Positions 37,590 to 47,050 of a stretch of DNA of 64,000 nucleotides are shown here, piece after piece (the first letter of the stretch is position 1; each line of letters opens with the position of its first letter). The position numbers and the translations under genes were made by a program. The stretch is from contig NZ_SNZF01000017.1 of the NCBI RefSeq assembly GCF_004363725.1, positions 29,512 through 93,511 of the forward strand. The letters run 5' to 3'. The notes below the pieces were generated by a model. That model worked only from the letters and a program-made list of their open reading frames with translations. It was not told the DNA's origin and ran no database searches. Source of the stretch: Aquamicrobium defluvii. Its GTDB lineage: Bacteria; Pseudomonadota; Alphaproteobacteria; Rhizobiales; Rhizobiaceae.

Positions 37590-38699
37590 ATGTCCGGCTT
37601 TCCCATTTCCGTCACGGTGCTGACCGGCTTCCTCGGTTCGGGCAAGACGACTCTGCTCAATCGCCTGCTGAAGAATCCCGAGCTCAGGGACGCCGCCGTC
37701 ATCATCAATGAATTCGGCGATGTCGCCATCGACCACCTGCTGGTCGAGCAGGCGTCGGACGGCATCATCGAGCTGTCGGACGGCTGCCTGTGCTGCACGG
37801 TGCGCGGCGAACTGGTCGATACGCTGGCCGAGCTGGTCGACCGGGTGCAGACCGGGCGTATTCCGGCCCTGTCGCGGGTGGTCATCGAGACGACCGGCCT
37901 TGCCGACCCGGCGCCGGTGCTTCAGTCGATCATGGCGCATCCGGTGCTCGTGCAGGCCTTCCGCCTGGACGGTGTTCTGACGCTGGTCGATGCGGTCAAC
38001 GGTGCCGCCACCCTGGACGCCCATATGGAGGCGGTGAAGCAGGCGGCGGTCGCCGACCGCATCGTCATCTCAAAGCTGGACATGGTTGCGGACGAGGCGG
38101 TTCCGGCCGAACTGACGGCGCGCCTGCGGCGACTCAATCCGTCCGCGCCGATCCTCGATGTCCGCAATGCCGGGCTGCCGGACCTGTTCGGCTGCGGGCT
38201 CTATGACCCCGAAACCAGGAGCGCCGATGTGCGCCGCTGGCTGGGCGAGGCGCAGCATGACCGTCACGGGCATGGGCATGGTCATCGTCATGATTGCGAT
38301 CACGACCATGCCGCACACCATCACCACCACGATTCGCGCATCCGCACCGACACGCTGGTCCATGACGGGCCCGTGCCCTTCGCGGCCATCGAGATGTTCC
38401 TCGATCTGCTGCGCTCCACCCATGGCGAGAACCTGCTGCGCATGAAGGGGATCGTGGAGCTTGCCGAAGATCCGTCGCGCCCGCTGGTGGTGCACGGCGT
38501 GCAGAAGATCCTGCATCCGCCGGCGCGCCTGCCGTTCTGGCCCGACGAAAAGCGCGGCACGCGGCTGGTGCTGATCACCTTCGATATGCCGGGCGACTAT
38601 GTGGCGCGTCTGTTCGCGGCGATCACCAATGTGCCGCAGATCGACATGCCGGATCGCACCGCGCTCGAACATAATCCGCTGGCGATACCGGGACGATAG
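37590..38699 (+). CDS. COG0523 (CobW/ZNG1-type) metallochaperone GTPase
   Basis: 369 residues. The GTPase domain has Walker [14 protein letters not shown] at residues 12-24, the metal-binding CXCC motif in [11 protein letters not shown] near residue 64, [10 protein letters not shown] and SKLD for guanine recognition. A His/Asp-rich segment at about residues 225-250 ([14 protein letters not shown] type) is likely metal-binding. The C-terminal CobW_C domain follows. Zinc is the commonest cargo for this subgroup, but Co or Fe are possible; cobS/cobT are 10 kb away. Its stop codon lies within a 17-bp inverted repeat. Confidence 0.87.
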   Translation: MSGFPISVTVLTGFLGSGKTTLLNRLLKNPELRDAAVIINEFGDVAIDHLLVEQASDGIIELSDGCLCCTVRGELVDTLAELVDRVQTGRIPALSRVVIETTGLADPAPVLQSIMAHPVLVQAFRLDGVLTLVDAVNGAATLDAHMEAVKQAAVADRIVISKLDMVADEAVPAELTARLRRLNPSAPILDVRNAGLPDLFGCGLYDPETRSADVRRWLGEAQHDRHGHGHGHRHDCDHDHAAHHHHHDSRIRTDTLVHDGPVPFAAIEMFLDLLRSTHGENLLRMKGIVELAEDPSRPLVVHGVQKILHPPARLPFWPDEKRGTRLVLITFDMPGDYVARLFAAITNVPQIDMPDRTALEHNPLAIPGR

Positions 38700-38801
38700 A
38701 TCATTTCATCGGTTCACAGAATCGATGAAATGATCTATCCGCTTGTTTCTGAAGCATTTATGCGACGCCAAATGTTTCCATTTGGCTGCAAAACGCTCCA
38801 G
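38695..38801 (+). repeat. Two-hairpin intergenic repeat, copy A
   Basis: Module 1 is a perfect 17-bp inverted repeat (38695-38711 with 38723-38739) around GTTCACAGAAT and overlaps the cobW-like stop. Then comes CTATCCGCTTGTTTCTGAA and module 2: GCATTTATGCGAC, stem GCCAAATG/CATTTGGC (38767-38774 and 38779-38786) with loop TTTC, then TGCAAAACGCTCCAG. It lies between convergent genes. Confidence 0.85.
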
Positions 38802-38809
38802 AATCCGGC

Positions 38810-39058
38810 TTATCCGCCCCGTTCGATCAGGAAGCGGTGTGCCCCGTCCAGCGCGATGGTCTCGATGAGACTATGACCGGCCTCGTTGCAGAAGGCCGGA
38901 ATATCGAGGACAGCGAGCGGATCGGTGGTTTCCAGCCACAGCCGCGCGCCCTGCGGGAGACCTGCGAGGCGCTTGCGCGCCTTCAGCACCGGCAGCGGGC
39001 AGTTCAGGCCACGCAGATCGTAGACGTCGGCGTCGCGGGGCAAGTCTGTGTCAGCCAC
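38810..39058 (-). CDS. TusA/SirA-family sulfurtransferase-like protein
   Basis: 82 residues from a GTG at 39058, which overlaps the stop of the upstream L,D-transpeptidase gene by 8 bp; a TTG at 39070 is an alternative. The TusA signature DLRGLNCPLPVLKARK is at about residues 14-29, with the active Cys in NCP. TusA-type proteins relay persulfide sulfur. The remainder forms the small two-layer fold (LWLETTDPLAVLDIPAFCNEAGH). Which sulfur pathway it serves is unknown. Confidence 0.87.
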   Translation of the reverse strand: MADTDLPRDADVYDLRGLNCPLPVLKARKRLAGLPQGARLWLETTDPLAVLDIPAFCNEAGHSLIETIALDGAHRFLIERGG

Positions 39059-40346
39059 CGAACATGCCAAGCAGCCGCTTCTTCAGCTTGGCGGCGGCGC
39101 CATCGTCAGCCGGAGCGCCGGACTGGGCCGCCTGAACCTCCAGCGCCTGCTGGGGCGTTTGCGCGGCGATCTCGGCGGCTTTGGCCGCAGCAGCGGTTTC
39201 GACCTTCTGCGTTTCCGCGGCAGCCCTGGCGGCTGCAACGGCTGCGGCCTTTTCCTCGGCGGCTTTCTTCTTCGCTGACTGCTCGGCCTCGATGGCGGCC
39301 ATGCGGCGGCCTTCGGCCGAATCGATGCGGCCCATGCGCTCGGTCTGGGTGATGGTGCCGTCAGGGTTGAGCGACGGCGGCTCGACCGGCACGCGCTCGC
39401 CGCGTGCACGCTTGCGCGTCCACTCCGAGACGATGTTGGCTTCCTTGATGCCGGCGATGGTAGGCTTCGGTGCGGGGGTGGAGGACTTCAGCGCGCTGTT
39501 GAAGGCCGCTTCATAGCTGCTCTGATAGCTGCTGTAGGCAACTTTCAGCGAATCCGGCTGCGAGCTGGCAGGGCAGGCGCCGGTCGGGCTGAAAGGCTGG
39601 CCATCCACCGGAATCTGGTTGAACACGTAGCGCCGCTCGCACACGTCCACCTTCGGCGGCACCTTGGTCAGCTCGAAATGGTCGTAGCCTACCTTCAGCA
39701 TCTTCCAGAACTCATAGTTCGGGTCGTTGCGGTAGCGGGCCATGTTGGCGGCGGTCATGCGGAAGGGGAATGCCTGCACCTGGAACTCGGTCTGGCCGCC
39801 CTGGAAAGCGTCCCGGCCGAAGGCGTAGATTTCCTCGATCTGCTGGTCGGTCATCGAATAACAGCCGGCCGAGGAGCAGGCGCCATGCACCATCAGGTTG
39901 GAGCCGGTGCGTCCGTTGGCGCGGTCATAGGCATTCGGGTAGCCGATGTTGAATGCCAGATGATATTGCGAGTTCGGCTTCATCTGCGAAGGCCGCACCG
40001 TATAGAAGCCTTCCGGCGCCTGCCGGTCGCCCTCGGTGAATTTCGGGCCGAGCTTGCCCGACCATTTGCAGATGTCGTAGCTGGCGATGATGTCGTAGCG
40101 GCCGTTGGTCTTCTGTTTCCAGATTTCCAGCTTGCCTTCTTCCTTGAACACGCGCGCCAGGATCGGCGACGTCTTGTTCATGCCCTTGGCCTTCATCGCC
40201 TGCTGAATTTTTGGCGGGAGCTGCCGGTTGGCATGCTGGGGGGCAAAATCCCCGATGGAGGAATCTGTGCAGCCGGCAAGCGCGATGGCGCCCCCGAGTG
40301 CCCCGATGAGAAGTCCGGCCCTGGCGAATCTGGTCAGCATGGACAC
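39051..40346 (-). CDS. YafK-type L,D-transpeptidase domain lipoprotein
   Basis: 431 residues. The N-terminus is a lipoprotein signal (ARAGLLIGALGGAIALAGC, Cys at about residue 26). The YkuD-type catalytic domain spans about residues 55-210 and contains MVHGACSSAGCYSMTDQQIEEIY with the catalytic Cys. The C-terminal 120 residues are Ala/Glu/Lys-rich and probably coiled-coil. E. coli YafK (DpaA) removes Braun lipoprotein from peptidoglycan; here a crosslinking or hydrolytic role is possible. Located in the periplasm, attached to a membrane. Confidence 0.87.
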   Translation of the reverse strand: MSMLTRFARAGLLIGALGGAIALAGCTDSSIGDFAPQHANRQLPPKIQQAMKAKGMNKTSPILARVFKEEGKLEIWKQKTNGRYDIIASYDICKWSGKLGPKFTEGDRQAPEGFYTVRPSQMKPNSQYHLAFNIGYPNAYDRANGRTGSNLMVHGACSSAGCYSMTDQQIEEIYAFGRDAFQGGQTEFQVQAFPFRMTAANMARYRNDPNYEFWKMLKVGYDHFELTKVPPKVDVCERRYVFNQIPVDGQPFSPTGACPASSQPDSLKVAYSSYQSSYEAAFNSALKSSTPAPKPTIAGIKEANIVSEWTRKRARGERVPVEPPSLNPDGTITQTERMGRIDSAEGRRMAAIEAEQSAKKKAAEEKAAAVAAARAAAETQKVETAAAAKAAEIAAQTPQQALEVQAAQSGAPADDGAAAKLKKRLLGMFGG

Positions 40347-40646
40347 GCTCTTCGTCTTTCCCCGTCACCCGGCCCGTCGGCCAGGCACACCGTCACAACT
40401 GGCGGGAGCGAACGACCGGACACCTTTCGCAGCCGGAAGGCATGACCGTTCAATTCCCATGGAAACGGCCGGTTCGGCAAGCTGATGCCGGGCCTTTTCC
40501 TGAAATTGCTATAAACTCGTTAACCTTGCAAAATCCTTACCGCAAGCCGGTCCGGCACACCTTACCGCCGGAACGGCCTTCACGGCTGCGTTATCGGCGG
40601 ATGCGGTGGCATCTTTATGGCGAAAATGCGGTGGCGACCGCAACGA
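40347..40646. other. Intergenic region between accA and the L,D-transpeptidase gene
   Basis: 300 bp without a recognisable gene. Both flanking genes are leftward, so it holds the promoter of the L,D-transpeptidase gene and the 3' end region of accA. No terminator-like hairpin with a T-run, tRNA or repeat copy is seen. Confidence 0.5.
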
Positions 40647-41597
40647 TCAGAGGTTGCGGCCCATTGCCAGGTATTTTTCGCGGCGCTGCTCGCGGAAATC
40701 GACGTTTCCTTCGCCGAATTCCTTCATGGTGCGCGCAATCAGGTCGCCGGTCGCGGCGATGACCGTTTCGGGGCCGCGGTGAGCGCCGCCCAGCGGCTCG
40801 GGAATCACCGCATCGATGATCCTGAGATTGAGCAGGTCCTGCGCGGTGATCTTCATGTTGGTGGCCGCGTCCTTCGAGCGGGTGGTGTCCCGCCACAGGA
40901 TCGAGGCCGCGCCCTCCGGCGAGATCACCGAATAGATGGCGTGCTCCAGCATGTAGACCCGGTTGGCGGTGGCGATGGCGATGGCGCCGCCGGAACCGCC
41001 CTCGCCGATGATGACGGAGATGGAGGGCACCTTGAGGCCGAGACCGGCCGAGGTCGAGCGGGCGATGGCCTCGGCCTGACCGCGTTCCTCGGCACCGACG
41101 CCGGGATAGGCGCCGGCGGTGTCGACCAGCGAGATCAGCGGAATGCCGAAGCGGTCGGCAAGCTCCATGATGCGCACCGCCTTGCGATAGCCTTCGGGAC
41201 GCACCGAGCCGAAATTGTGCCTGAGGCGGCTCGCCGTATCGGAGCCCTTCTCCTGCCCGAGGATCGCCACCGGCTCGCCGCGGAAGCGCGCGAAGCCGCC
41301 GATCAGCGCCTGATCCTCGCCGAAGGTGCGGTCGCCGGCCAGCGGCGTGAACCCGGTGAACAGGCCGCGCACATAGTCGAGGCAGTGCGGGCGGTCGGGA
41401 TGGCGCGCCACCTGCACTTTCTGCCAGGGCGTCAGCGCCTTGTAGAGGTCGCGGAGCGCATCGCGGGAGCGCTTTTCAAGCCGTGCGATCTCGTCGGCGA
41501 CATCCACGGACTCGCCGCCTTCGGCGAGCTTCTTCAGTTCGAGGATCTTGCCTTCCAGATCGGCAACCGGTTTTTCGAAGTCGAGATAATTGTACAT
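40647..41597 (-). CDS. accA: Acetyl-CoA carboxylase carboxyltransferase alpha subunit
   Basis: 316 residues. With AccD it transfers CO2 from carboxybiotin to acetyl-CoA, the first step of fatty acid synthesis. The start YNYLDFEKPVADLEGKI is the family N-terminus. Further markers are ARHPDRPHCLDYV near residue 64, GRQKG-equivalent PVAILGQEKGSDT near residue 110, and SLVDTAGAYPGVGAEERGQ near residue 155, with GEGGSGGAIAI forming the oxyanion region. It is 106 bp downstream of xerD. Confidence 0.94.
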   Translation of the reverse strand: MYNYLDFEKPVADLEGKILELKKLAEGGESVDVADEIARLEKRSRDALRDLYKALTPWQKVQVARHPDRPHCLDYVRGLFTGFTPLAGDRTFGEDQALIGGFARFRGEPVAILGQEKGSDTASRLRHNFGSVRPEGYRKAVRIMELADRFGIPLISLVDTAGAYPGVGAEERGQAEAIARSTSAGLGLKVPSISVIIGEGGSGGAIAIATANRVYMLEHAIYSVISPEGAASILWRDTTRSKDAATNMKITAQDLLNLRIIDAVIPEPLGGAHRGPETVIAATGDLIARTMKEFGEGNVDFREQRREKYLAMGRNL

Positions 41598-41703
41598 TCG
41601 TGAGCGGACCAGTGCGCCGGAAATGGCGTTGATTGATGCCTGCGCAACCGTGAACAGAAGGTTATCAGGCGCGAAATGTCGCCCTCACATAGCGATATGA
41701 GAC

Positions 41704-42621
41704 CTAGTCGGCAAGCGGATGGTGGTCATTGACCAGCCGCATCAGCCGCTCTTCCAGAACATGGGTGTAGATCTGGGTGGTCGAAATATCCGCGTGACCC
41801 AGAAGCTGCTGCACGGCGCGCAGGTCGGCACCGTTTTGCAGCAGATGGCTGGCGAAGGCGTGGCGCAGCACATGCGGCGAAATCTTTCCGGACGCAATCC
41901 CGGCGCGCGCGGCAAGGCCCTTCAGCTCACGCGCGAACACCTGTCGTGCGAGACAGCCGCTTTCGGAGGCGGCGGGAAACAGGAACGGGCTTTCAGCGAA
42001 GCGCGGCACCTTCCCCCGCGCAGCGAGCCATGCCTGCATGGCGGCGCGGGCCCTGGCCGACAGCGGCACCATGCGCTCCCTGTTGCCCTTGCCCCTGACC
42101 ATGAAGAAACGGTCGTCGCGCTGCGCAACGGCGACCGGCAGGGCGATGAGCTCGGAGACGCGCAGGCCCGTCGCATAAAGCACCTCGACGAGCGCATGAA
42201 GGCGCAGGGCGGCAATGGCGTCACCGCCCGCAAGCGCGGGATCGGCCGCCTCCGCCGCGGCGCGGTCGAGCAGGCGTCCGGTGTCGGCCTCGCTCATGGT
42301 CCTGGGCAGCGCCATTTTCTTCTTCGGGCTGTCGAGCGTGCCGGTGGGGTCGTCAGTCCGCAGCCCCTCGGCATAGAGGAAGGCGAAGAACTGGCGCAGC
42401 GCCGACAGCTTGCGCGCCTGCGAGGAGGCGGCGAAGCCGCGTGCGGCGATCCCGTCCAGATAGGCCCGAAGCGCCGCCGTACCCGCCGCCGCCAGCCCGC
42501 CCCCGATGGTAGCGGAGGCATCCTCGAGATCGCGGCGATAGGACTCGAGCGTGTTGTGCGCCGCTCCCCGTTCGGCGCTCATCATTTCGAGGAAGGCTTC
42601 GATGCGGGCCGCATCCTTCAT
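41704..42621 (-). CDS. xerD: Tyrosine site-specific recombinase XerD
   Basis: 305 residues. XerD resolves chromosome dimers at dif together with XerC and FtsK. The N-terminal SAM-like core-binding domain covers residues 1-90. The catalytic domain has the Arg in [10 protein letters not shown] near residue 152, Lys in [15 protein letters not shown] in [12 protein letters not shown] near residue 249, His in [13 protein letters not shown], where the final Tyr is the nucleophile. Its orthodox length and context (beside aroK/aroB) indicate the housekeeping recombinase, not a phage integrase. Confidence 0.92.
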   Translation of the reverse strand: MKDAARIEAFLEMMSAERGAAHNTLESYRRDLEDASATIGGGLAAAGTAALRAYLDGIAARGFAASSQARKLSALRQFFAFLYAEGLRTDDPTGTLDSPKKKMALPRTMSEADTGRLLDRAAAEAADPALAGGDAIAALRLHALVEVLYATGLRVSELIALPVAVAQRDDRFFMVRGKGNRERMVPLSARARAAMQAWLAARGKVPRFAESPFLFPAASESGCLARQVFARELKGLAARAGIASGKISPHVLRHAFASHLLQNGADLRAVQQLLGHADISTTQIYTHVLEERLMRLVNDHHPLAD

Positions 42622-42640
42622 GGGCGTCTGCCGCAGCTTG

Positions 42641-42793
42641 TCACGGTTTTTGCGGGTTCAGTCTTTCGGGCGGAATGCGCACGCTCAGCTCCGCCTGCTT
42701 CGGCTCGACGAACATGACCAGCGCCACCATGGCGCCATAGACGATGCCCGCCAGGACGGCGAGCGTGACGACGAAACGGAACAGTGTCGGCAT
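42641..42793 (-). CDS. Small single-pass membrane protein, 50 residues
   Basis: The frame opens with an ATG at 42793, reads [20 protein letters not shown] followed by [15 protein letters not shown], and ends RLNPQKP before TGA at 42641. It has one hydrophobic helix at about residues 6-28 and a short polar Pro-rich tail. It ends 19 bp before the xerD start and is divergent from aroK. A similar short hypothetical gene occurs at this place in related rhizobial genomes. Function unknown. Confidence 0.7.
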   Translation of the reverse strand: MPTLFRFVVTLAVLAGIVYGAMVALVMFVEPKQAELSVRIPPERLNPQKP

Positions 42794-42922
42794 GAATTTT
42801 CGCTGGTTCTTTCTCGCCGGCCCGGAATTGTCTCCTTATGAGACGGTGTTGCGGGTATTTCAAGGGCACGCAGGCTTCCGCGCTGCTTGACGCAACCCGG
42901 CTTTTCATGTGGATACGCCACA

Positions 42923-43519
42923 ATGAACGCACAGCAGGCACCCGCAAAGCAGGCCGACCGCGCCGCCCTCCTCGACAGGCTGGGCAACCGCTCCATCGTG
43001 CTCGTCGGCCTGATGGGTGCTGGCAAGACCTCCATCGGCCGCAAGGTGGCGGCCGCGCTCGGCCTGCCCTTCGTCGACAGCGACCACGAGATCGAGGATG
43101 TGTCTCGCATGACCATTCCCGAACTGTTCGAAGCCTATGGCGAACCGGAGTTCCGGGCGCTGGAGCAGCGGGTCATCGCCCGCATCCTCGAAAGCGGGCC
43201 GAAGGTTCTCTCCACCGGCGGCGGGGCCTATATGAACGAGCATACGCGCGCGGCCATCGCCAGCCAGGGCGTGTCCGTCTGGCTGAAGGCCGATCTGGAC
43301 CTGCTCATGGAGCGGGTGGCGAAGAAGCAGCACCGGCCATTGTTGCGCGATCCCGATCCGCGCGGCGTTCTCAGGCGGCTGATGGACGAGCGCTATCCGG
43401 TCTATGCGCTTGCCGACATGGCCGTGGTGACGCGCGACGAAACCAAGGACGTGATCGCCGCCGAGGTGATCGATGCGATCAGCCGCCATATGGGGCTTTC
43501 CGGCGAGGTGGACGAGTGA
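42923..43519 (+). CDS. aroK: Shikimate kinase
   Basis: 198 residues from the ATG at 42923; an upstream TTG would add 12 residues. It phosphorylates shikimate at O3 with ATP. The P-loop [17 protein letters not shown] is near residue 28, the shikimate-binding DSDHEIE near residue 51, and the lid/STGGGAY segment near residue 103. The C-terminus overlaps the aroB start by 4 bp (GTGA), so the two are translationally coupled. Confidence 0.93.
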   Translation: MNAQQAPAKQADRAALLDRLGNRSIVLVGLMGAGKTSIGRKVAAALGLPFVDSDHEIEDVSRMTIPELFEAYGEPEFRALEQRVIARILESGPKVLSTGGGAYMNEHTRAAIASQGVSVWLKADLDLLMERVAKKQHRPLLRDPDPRGVLRRLMDERYPVYALADMAVVTRDETKDVIAAEVIDAISRHMGLSGEVDE

Positions 43520-44631
43520 GCGAAGACGTGAAGGTCGAGGTGGGGCTGGGCGAGCGGGCCTACGATATATTGATCGGGCCTGGCCTGATCGGGCGCGCCG
43601 GCGCAGAGATCGGCAGCCGCCTTGCGGGCATCCGCGCGGCGATCGTCACCGACGAAAACGTTGCGGCGCAGCATCTTGAAGCCCTGAAGGCGGGGCTCGA
43701 CGCGGGCCGCATCGCATCGTCAACCATCGTGCTGCCGGCCGGCGAGAAGACCAAGAATTTCGCCGCCCTTCAGGAGGTGGTCGATGCGGTTCTGGCCGCA
43801 AGGCTGGAGCGCGGCGATGCGGTCATCGCCTTCGGTGGCGGCGTGATCGGCGATCTTTCCGGTTTCGCCGCCGGCATCGTGCGCCGGGGCATGAATTTCG
43901 TGCAGATGCCGACCTCGCTGCTGGCGCAGGTCGATTCCTCGGTCGGCGGCAAGACCGGCATCAACAGTACGCGCGGCAAGAATCTGATCGGCGTGTTCCA
44001 CCAGCCCAGGCTGGTGCTGGCCGACACCGCGGTGCTGGACACGCTGCCGTTGCGCGAATTCCGCGCCGGCTATGCCGAGGTCGCCAAATACGGGCTCATC
44101 GACAGGCCGGATTTCTTCGCCTGGCTGGAGAGGAACTGGCAGGACGTGTTTGCCGGCGGCCCGGCCCGCATCGAGGCCATCGCGCAGTCCTGCCGCGCCA
44201 AGGCCGACGTGGTGGCGCGCGACGAGTTCGAGACCGGCGACCGCGCCCTGCTCAATCTCGGCCACACCTTCGGTCACGCGCTGGAAGCGGCGGTAGGCTA
44301 TGACGGCGCCCGTCTCGTTCATGGCGAGGGGGTGGCCATCGGCATGGCGCTGGCGCACCGCTTCTCGGCGCGCATGAATCTTGCCAGCCCCGACGACGCG
44401 GCGCGCGTCGAGGCCCATCTGAAGGCCGTTGGCCTGCCATGGCGCATGGCCGACGTTCCGGGCGGCCTGCCGGATGCCGAAACGCTGCTTTCCTTCATCG
44501 CACAGGACAAAAAGGTCAGCCGCGGGGCGCTGACCTTCATCCTGACGCGCGGCATCGGCCAGTCCTTCATCGCGCGCGACGTTCCCGTTTCGGAGGTGCT
44601 GGCCTTCCTGAAGGAGAACCACACGGGATGA
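43516..44631 (+). CDS. aroB: 3-dehydroquinate synthase
   Basis: 371 residues from a GTG at 43516 that overlaps the aroK stop. It converts DAHP to 3-dehydroquinate using NAD and a divalent metal. Markers are [20 protein letters not shown] near residue 106, [19 protein letters not shown] near residue 136, and the metal-binding region [14 protein letters not shown] near residue 252. Its stop overlaps the next start by 4 bp (ATGA). Confidence 0.94.
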   Translation: MSEDVKVEVGLGERAYDILIGPGLIGRAGAEIGSRLAGIRAAIVTDENVAAQHLEALKAGLDAGRIASSTIVLPAGEKTKNFAALQEVVDAVLAARLERGDAVIAFGGGVIGDLSGFAAGIVRRGMNFVQMPTSLLAQVDSSVGGKTGINSTRGKNLIGVFHQPRLVLADTAVLDTLPLREFRAGYAEVAKYGLIDRPDFFAWLERNWQDVFAGGPARIEAIAQSCRAKADVVARDEFETGDRALLNLGHTFGHALEAAVGYDGARLVHGEGVAIGMALAHRFSARMNLASPDDAARVEAHLKAVGLPWRMADVPGGLPDAETLLSFIAQDKKVSRGALTFILTRGIGQSFIARDVPVSEVLAFLKENHTG

Positions 44632-45524
44632 AGGAAGCCGGCTGGATCGTCGCCCTTGTTCTGGCGGTGCTCGGGGCCGCAGCTTTGCTGCTGCGCCACC
44701 GGCTGGCCGAAGCCATGGGTTATGTCCGGGCCGATCAGGCCGGTGGCGAGGAGCCTCAGCGCGGCAACGGCGCGCGCTCGGACCGGCAATGGCTAGGCGA
44801 GCGCTTCGAGCTGGACGAACTCGAAGTCTCCGACGTGATGGTCCACCGCACCAACATGCGCTCGCTCAATGCCGACAATCCGCCCGAGGCGATCGTGCGC
44901 GAAATCCTGCAAAGCCCGAACACCCGCATCCCGCTGTGGCGCGGCTCGCTCGACAACATCGTCGGCGTGCTGCACGCCAAGGATGTGCTGCGCGCGCTGG
45001 ACGAGGCCGGCAACGATTTCACGCGCGTCGATCTGATGAAGTTCGCCGAAAAGCCGTGGTTCGTGCCCGACACCACCACCTTGCAGGAACAGCTCAATGC
45101 CTTCCTGCGGCGCAAGGCGCATTTCGCCATCGTGGTGGACGAGTATGGCGAGGTCGAGGGGCTGGTGACGCTGGGCGACATCATCGAGGAGATCGTCGGC
45201 GAGATCGCGGACGAAAGCGACATCGATCTGGCCGGGGTGAAAAAGGAAGCCGACGGCTCGGTCGTCGTCGACGGCACCGTGCCGATCCGCGACCTCAACC
45301 GCGCCCTCGACTGGGATCTGCCCGACGAGGAGGCCACGACCATTGCCGGCCTCGTCATCCACGAAACCCAGTCGATCCCGGACGAGAAGCAGGCCTTCAC
45401 CTTCCATGGCAAGCGTTTCGTGGTGATGAAGCGCGACAAGAACCGCATCGCGCGACTCAGGATCAGGCCGGTCGATGAAGCGCAGGCCGTGGTCGCCGTC
45501 CCGCTTTCCCCGGCGTCTCGCTAG
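44628..45524 (+). CDS. CorC/HlyC-type CBS-domain protein lacking the CNNM membrane domain
   Basis: 298 residues. Only one hydrophobic helix (residues 5-23, [18 protein letters not shown]) precedes the CBS pair, which starts [22 protein letters not shown] near residue 63 and includes [20 protein letters not shown] near residue 165. The CorC_HlyC domain follows from about residue 210. Rhizobial homologues at this place, after aroB, are normally about 430 residues with a four-helix DUF21/CNNM domain, which is missing here. E. coli CorC also lacks that domain. Likely role: divalent cation homeostasis or its regulation. Confidence 0.85.
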   Translation: MKEAGWIVALVLAVLGAAALLLRHRLAEAMGYVRADQAGGEEPQRGNGARSDRQWLGERFELDELEVSDVMVHRTNMRSLNADNPPEAIVREILQSPNTRIPLWRGSLDNIVGVLHAKDVLRALDEAGNDFTRVDLMKFAEKPWFVPDTTTLQEQLNAFLRRKAHFAIVVDEYGEVEGLVTLGDIIEEIVGEIADESDIDLAGVKKEADGSVVVDGTVPIRDLNRALDWDLPDEEATTIAGLVIHETQSIPDEKQAFTFHGKRFVVMKRDKNRIARLRIRPVDEAQAVVAVPLSPASR

Positions 45525-45525
45525 C

Positions 45526-45626
45526 GCGGCAGACGCCCGGGCAGATCCGGGCTGCCGCTCTATCTGTTTGTTTTCACCGCATTTGTGCGACGTCAGGTGA
45601 TTCCACCTGACTGCAAAATGCTCCAG
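45526..45626 (+). repeat. Two-hairpin intergenic repeat, copy B
   Basis: Module 1 here is G+C-rich: GCGGCAG (45526-45532) pairs with CTGCCGC (45552-45558), with an inner CCCGG/CCGGG stem. It begins one base after the CorC-like stop. CTATCTGTTTGTTTT follows, then module 2 with GCATTTGTGCGAC, stem GTCAGGTG/CACCTGAC (45592-45599 and 45604-45611), loop ATTC, and TGCAAAATGCTCCAG. Confidence 0.85.
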
Positions 45627-45758
45627 CAAGGCCGGCCTCTGCACCAACGACTGGCCACCGCAGGCTGACGGACACGGCGGATGCACGCCTGTAGCATCGG
45701 CGGGATTTCGACATTGCGGGCCGCCATTTGGCGGTCAGGCAGGCTACGGGAGCTTCCT

Positions 45759-46643
45759 TTGGGATCGTTCGACGGACTTTCGGCTTTTCCGCCCACGCCG
45801 GCCGATGCGGCAGGCCGTTTGCAGGAGAAGCTGCTTGCTGCCCTCATCGGGCGCATCGCGGCTACGCAAGCGGATTCGATCGGCCTGCTCGGCAGCACGG
45901 GCGGCTATGCCTATCTCAGCCGTGCCGAACGGCAGCGTGCCGTTCGTGTTGCCGTTGAGTGTCTTGGCGGCAAACGTCCCCTTTTCGTCGGCGTCGGTGC
46001 GCTGCGGACCGATGAAGCGCAGGCGCTGGCCGCAGATGCACGTGAAGCGGGTGCCGACGGGCTGCTGCTCGCCCCCATGTCCTATACGCCGCTGATGGAG
46101 GAAGAGGTTTTTCAGCACATGGTCGCGGTGGCGGAGGCCGGCAGCCTGCCGCTGTGCATCTACAACAATCCCGGCACGACGAAGTTCACCTTCAGCGAAG
46201 ACCTGATTGTCCGCCTGTCGAAGGTGCCCAATATCGTGGCGGTGAAGATGCCGCTGCCTCCCGACGGCGATTTTGCGGGGGAACTCGCGCGCCTGCGTGC
46301 CCGCCTGCCGGAGGGTTTCGCGATCGGCTACAGCGGCGACTGGGGCGCCGCCGACGCCCTGCTTGCGGGGTGCGATGCATGGTACAGCGTCGTGGCCGGC
46401 CTTCTGCCGGAACCGGCCCTGCGGCTGGCCCGCGCCGCCCGGGCGCAGGACGAGGCGGAAGTCAGGCGAATCGATGCCCGTTTCCAGCCGCTCTGGACCC
46501 TGTTCAGGGAGTTCGGCAGCTTTCGGGTCATGTATGCGCTGGCCGACATTCTCGGGCTGTTCAGTCTGGCGCCGCCGCGTCCCATCCTGCCTCTTCCGGG
46601 CGAAGCCCGCGGAAGGGTCGAAGCCGCGCTTCAGGCGCTTTGA
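45759..46643 (+). CDS. Dihydrodipicolinate synthase-family (DapA-like) class I aldolase
   Basis: 294 residues from a TTG at 45759, chosen because GGGAG lies seven bases upstream and the family begins near SFDGLSAFPPTPAD; an ATG at 45681 would add 26 atypical residues. The TIM barrel shows GSTGGYAYLSRAERQ near residue 48, the Tyr in LCIYNNPGTTKF near residue 132 and the Schiff-base Lys in IVAVKMPLP near residue 160. Some active-site surroundings differ from true DapA, so it is probably another pyruvate- or oxoacid-dependent lyase of the family. Confidence 0.82.
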   Translation: MGSFDGLSAFPPTPADAAGRLQEKLLAALIGRIAATQADSIGLLGSTGGYAYLSRAERQRAVRVAVECLGGKRPLFVGVGALRTDEAQALAADAREAGADGLLLAPMSYTPLMEEEVFQHMVAVAEAGSLPLCIYNNPGTTKFTFSEDLIVRLSKVPNIVAVKMPLPPDGDFAGELARLRARLPEGFAIGYSGDWGAADALLAGCDAWYSVVAGLLPEPALRLARAARAQDEAEVRRIDARFQPLWTLFREFGSFRVMYALADILGLFSLAPPRPILPLPGEARGRVEAALQAL

Positions 46644-46657
46644 GCGCGGGTTCCGGA

Positions 46658-46735
46658 GCGGCGGACGCCCGGACATGTCCGGGCTGCCGCATTTATGCGA
46701 CGTCAGACGATTCCGTCCGACTGCAAAACGCTCTG
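46658..46735 (+). repeat. Two-hairpin intergenic repeat, copy C
   Basis: Module 1 contains the perfect 18-base palindrome GCCCGGACATGTCCGGGC (46667-46684) flanked by GCGGC/GCCGC. The CTATC spacer seen in the other copies is absent. Module 2 has GCATTTATGCGAC, stem GTCAGACG/CGTCCGAC (46702-46709 and 46714-46721, one A-C mismatch), loop ATTC, then TGCAAAACGCTCTGG. It lies between convergent genes. Confidence 0.85.
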
Positions 46736-46747
46736 GTTGCCGCGCAG

Positions 46748-47050
46748 TTACCAGCGCGTTTTCTCGCCGGGGGCAGCCGGCTCGACGGCCAGCGCATGGA
46801 GACCGCCGGCGATCTCGTCGGCCAGCGCGTCGTTGACGGCCCGGTGGCGCTCGATGCGGCTCATGCCGGCAAAGGCGGGGGAGACGATGCGCACCCGGAA
46901 ATGCGTCTCGCCCGTGCCGTCGAACGTGGCGTGATGGTCGGAATCGTGGTGATGGTGCCCGGCGTGAAGGTGGCTCTCGTTGACGACGACGAGCCTTTCC
47001 GGCGCGAAAATCCCGGTCAGCTTCTTCTCGATCCGCTCATGTCTGGACAT
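46748..47050 (-). CDS. bolA: BolA-family protein
   Basis: 100 residues from the ATG at 47050. The small class II KH-like fold shows LVVVNESHLHAGH near residue 20, then a His-rich loop HHHDSDHH, FRVRIVSPAFAGMSRIERHR and the C-terminal helix. BolA proteins partner monothiol glutaredoxins and act in iron homeostasis and morphology. The gene is directly followed, in the divergent direction, by the J-domain gene, the usual rhizobial bolA-dnaJ pair. Confidence 0.9.
   Translation of the reverse strand: MSRHERIEKKLTGIFAPERLVVVNESHLHAGHHHHDSDHHATFDGTGETHFRVRIVSPAFAGMSRIERHRAVNDALADEIAGGLHALAVEPAAPGEKTRW

Noticed and set aside
38270..38340. CATGGGCATGGTCATCGTCATGA-like His-codon repetition in the COG0523 gene considered as a DNA repeat.
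   Set aside because: It is the coding sequence for a His/Asp-rich metal-binding loop, common in this protein family.
41704..42621. The tyrosine recombinase considered as a phage or island integrase.
   Set aside because: Length, motif spacing and neighbours (accA, aroK, aroB) match the conserved XerD gene; no att-like repeats or phage genes are nearby.
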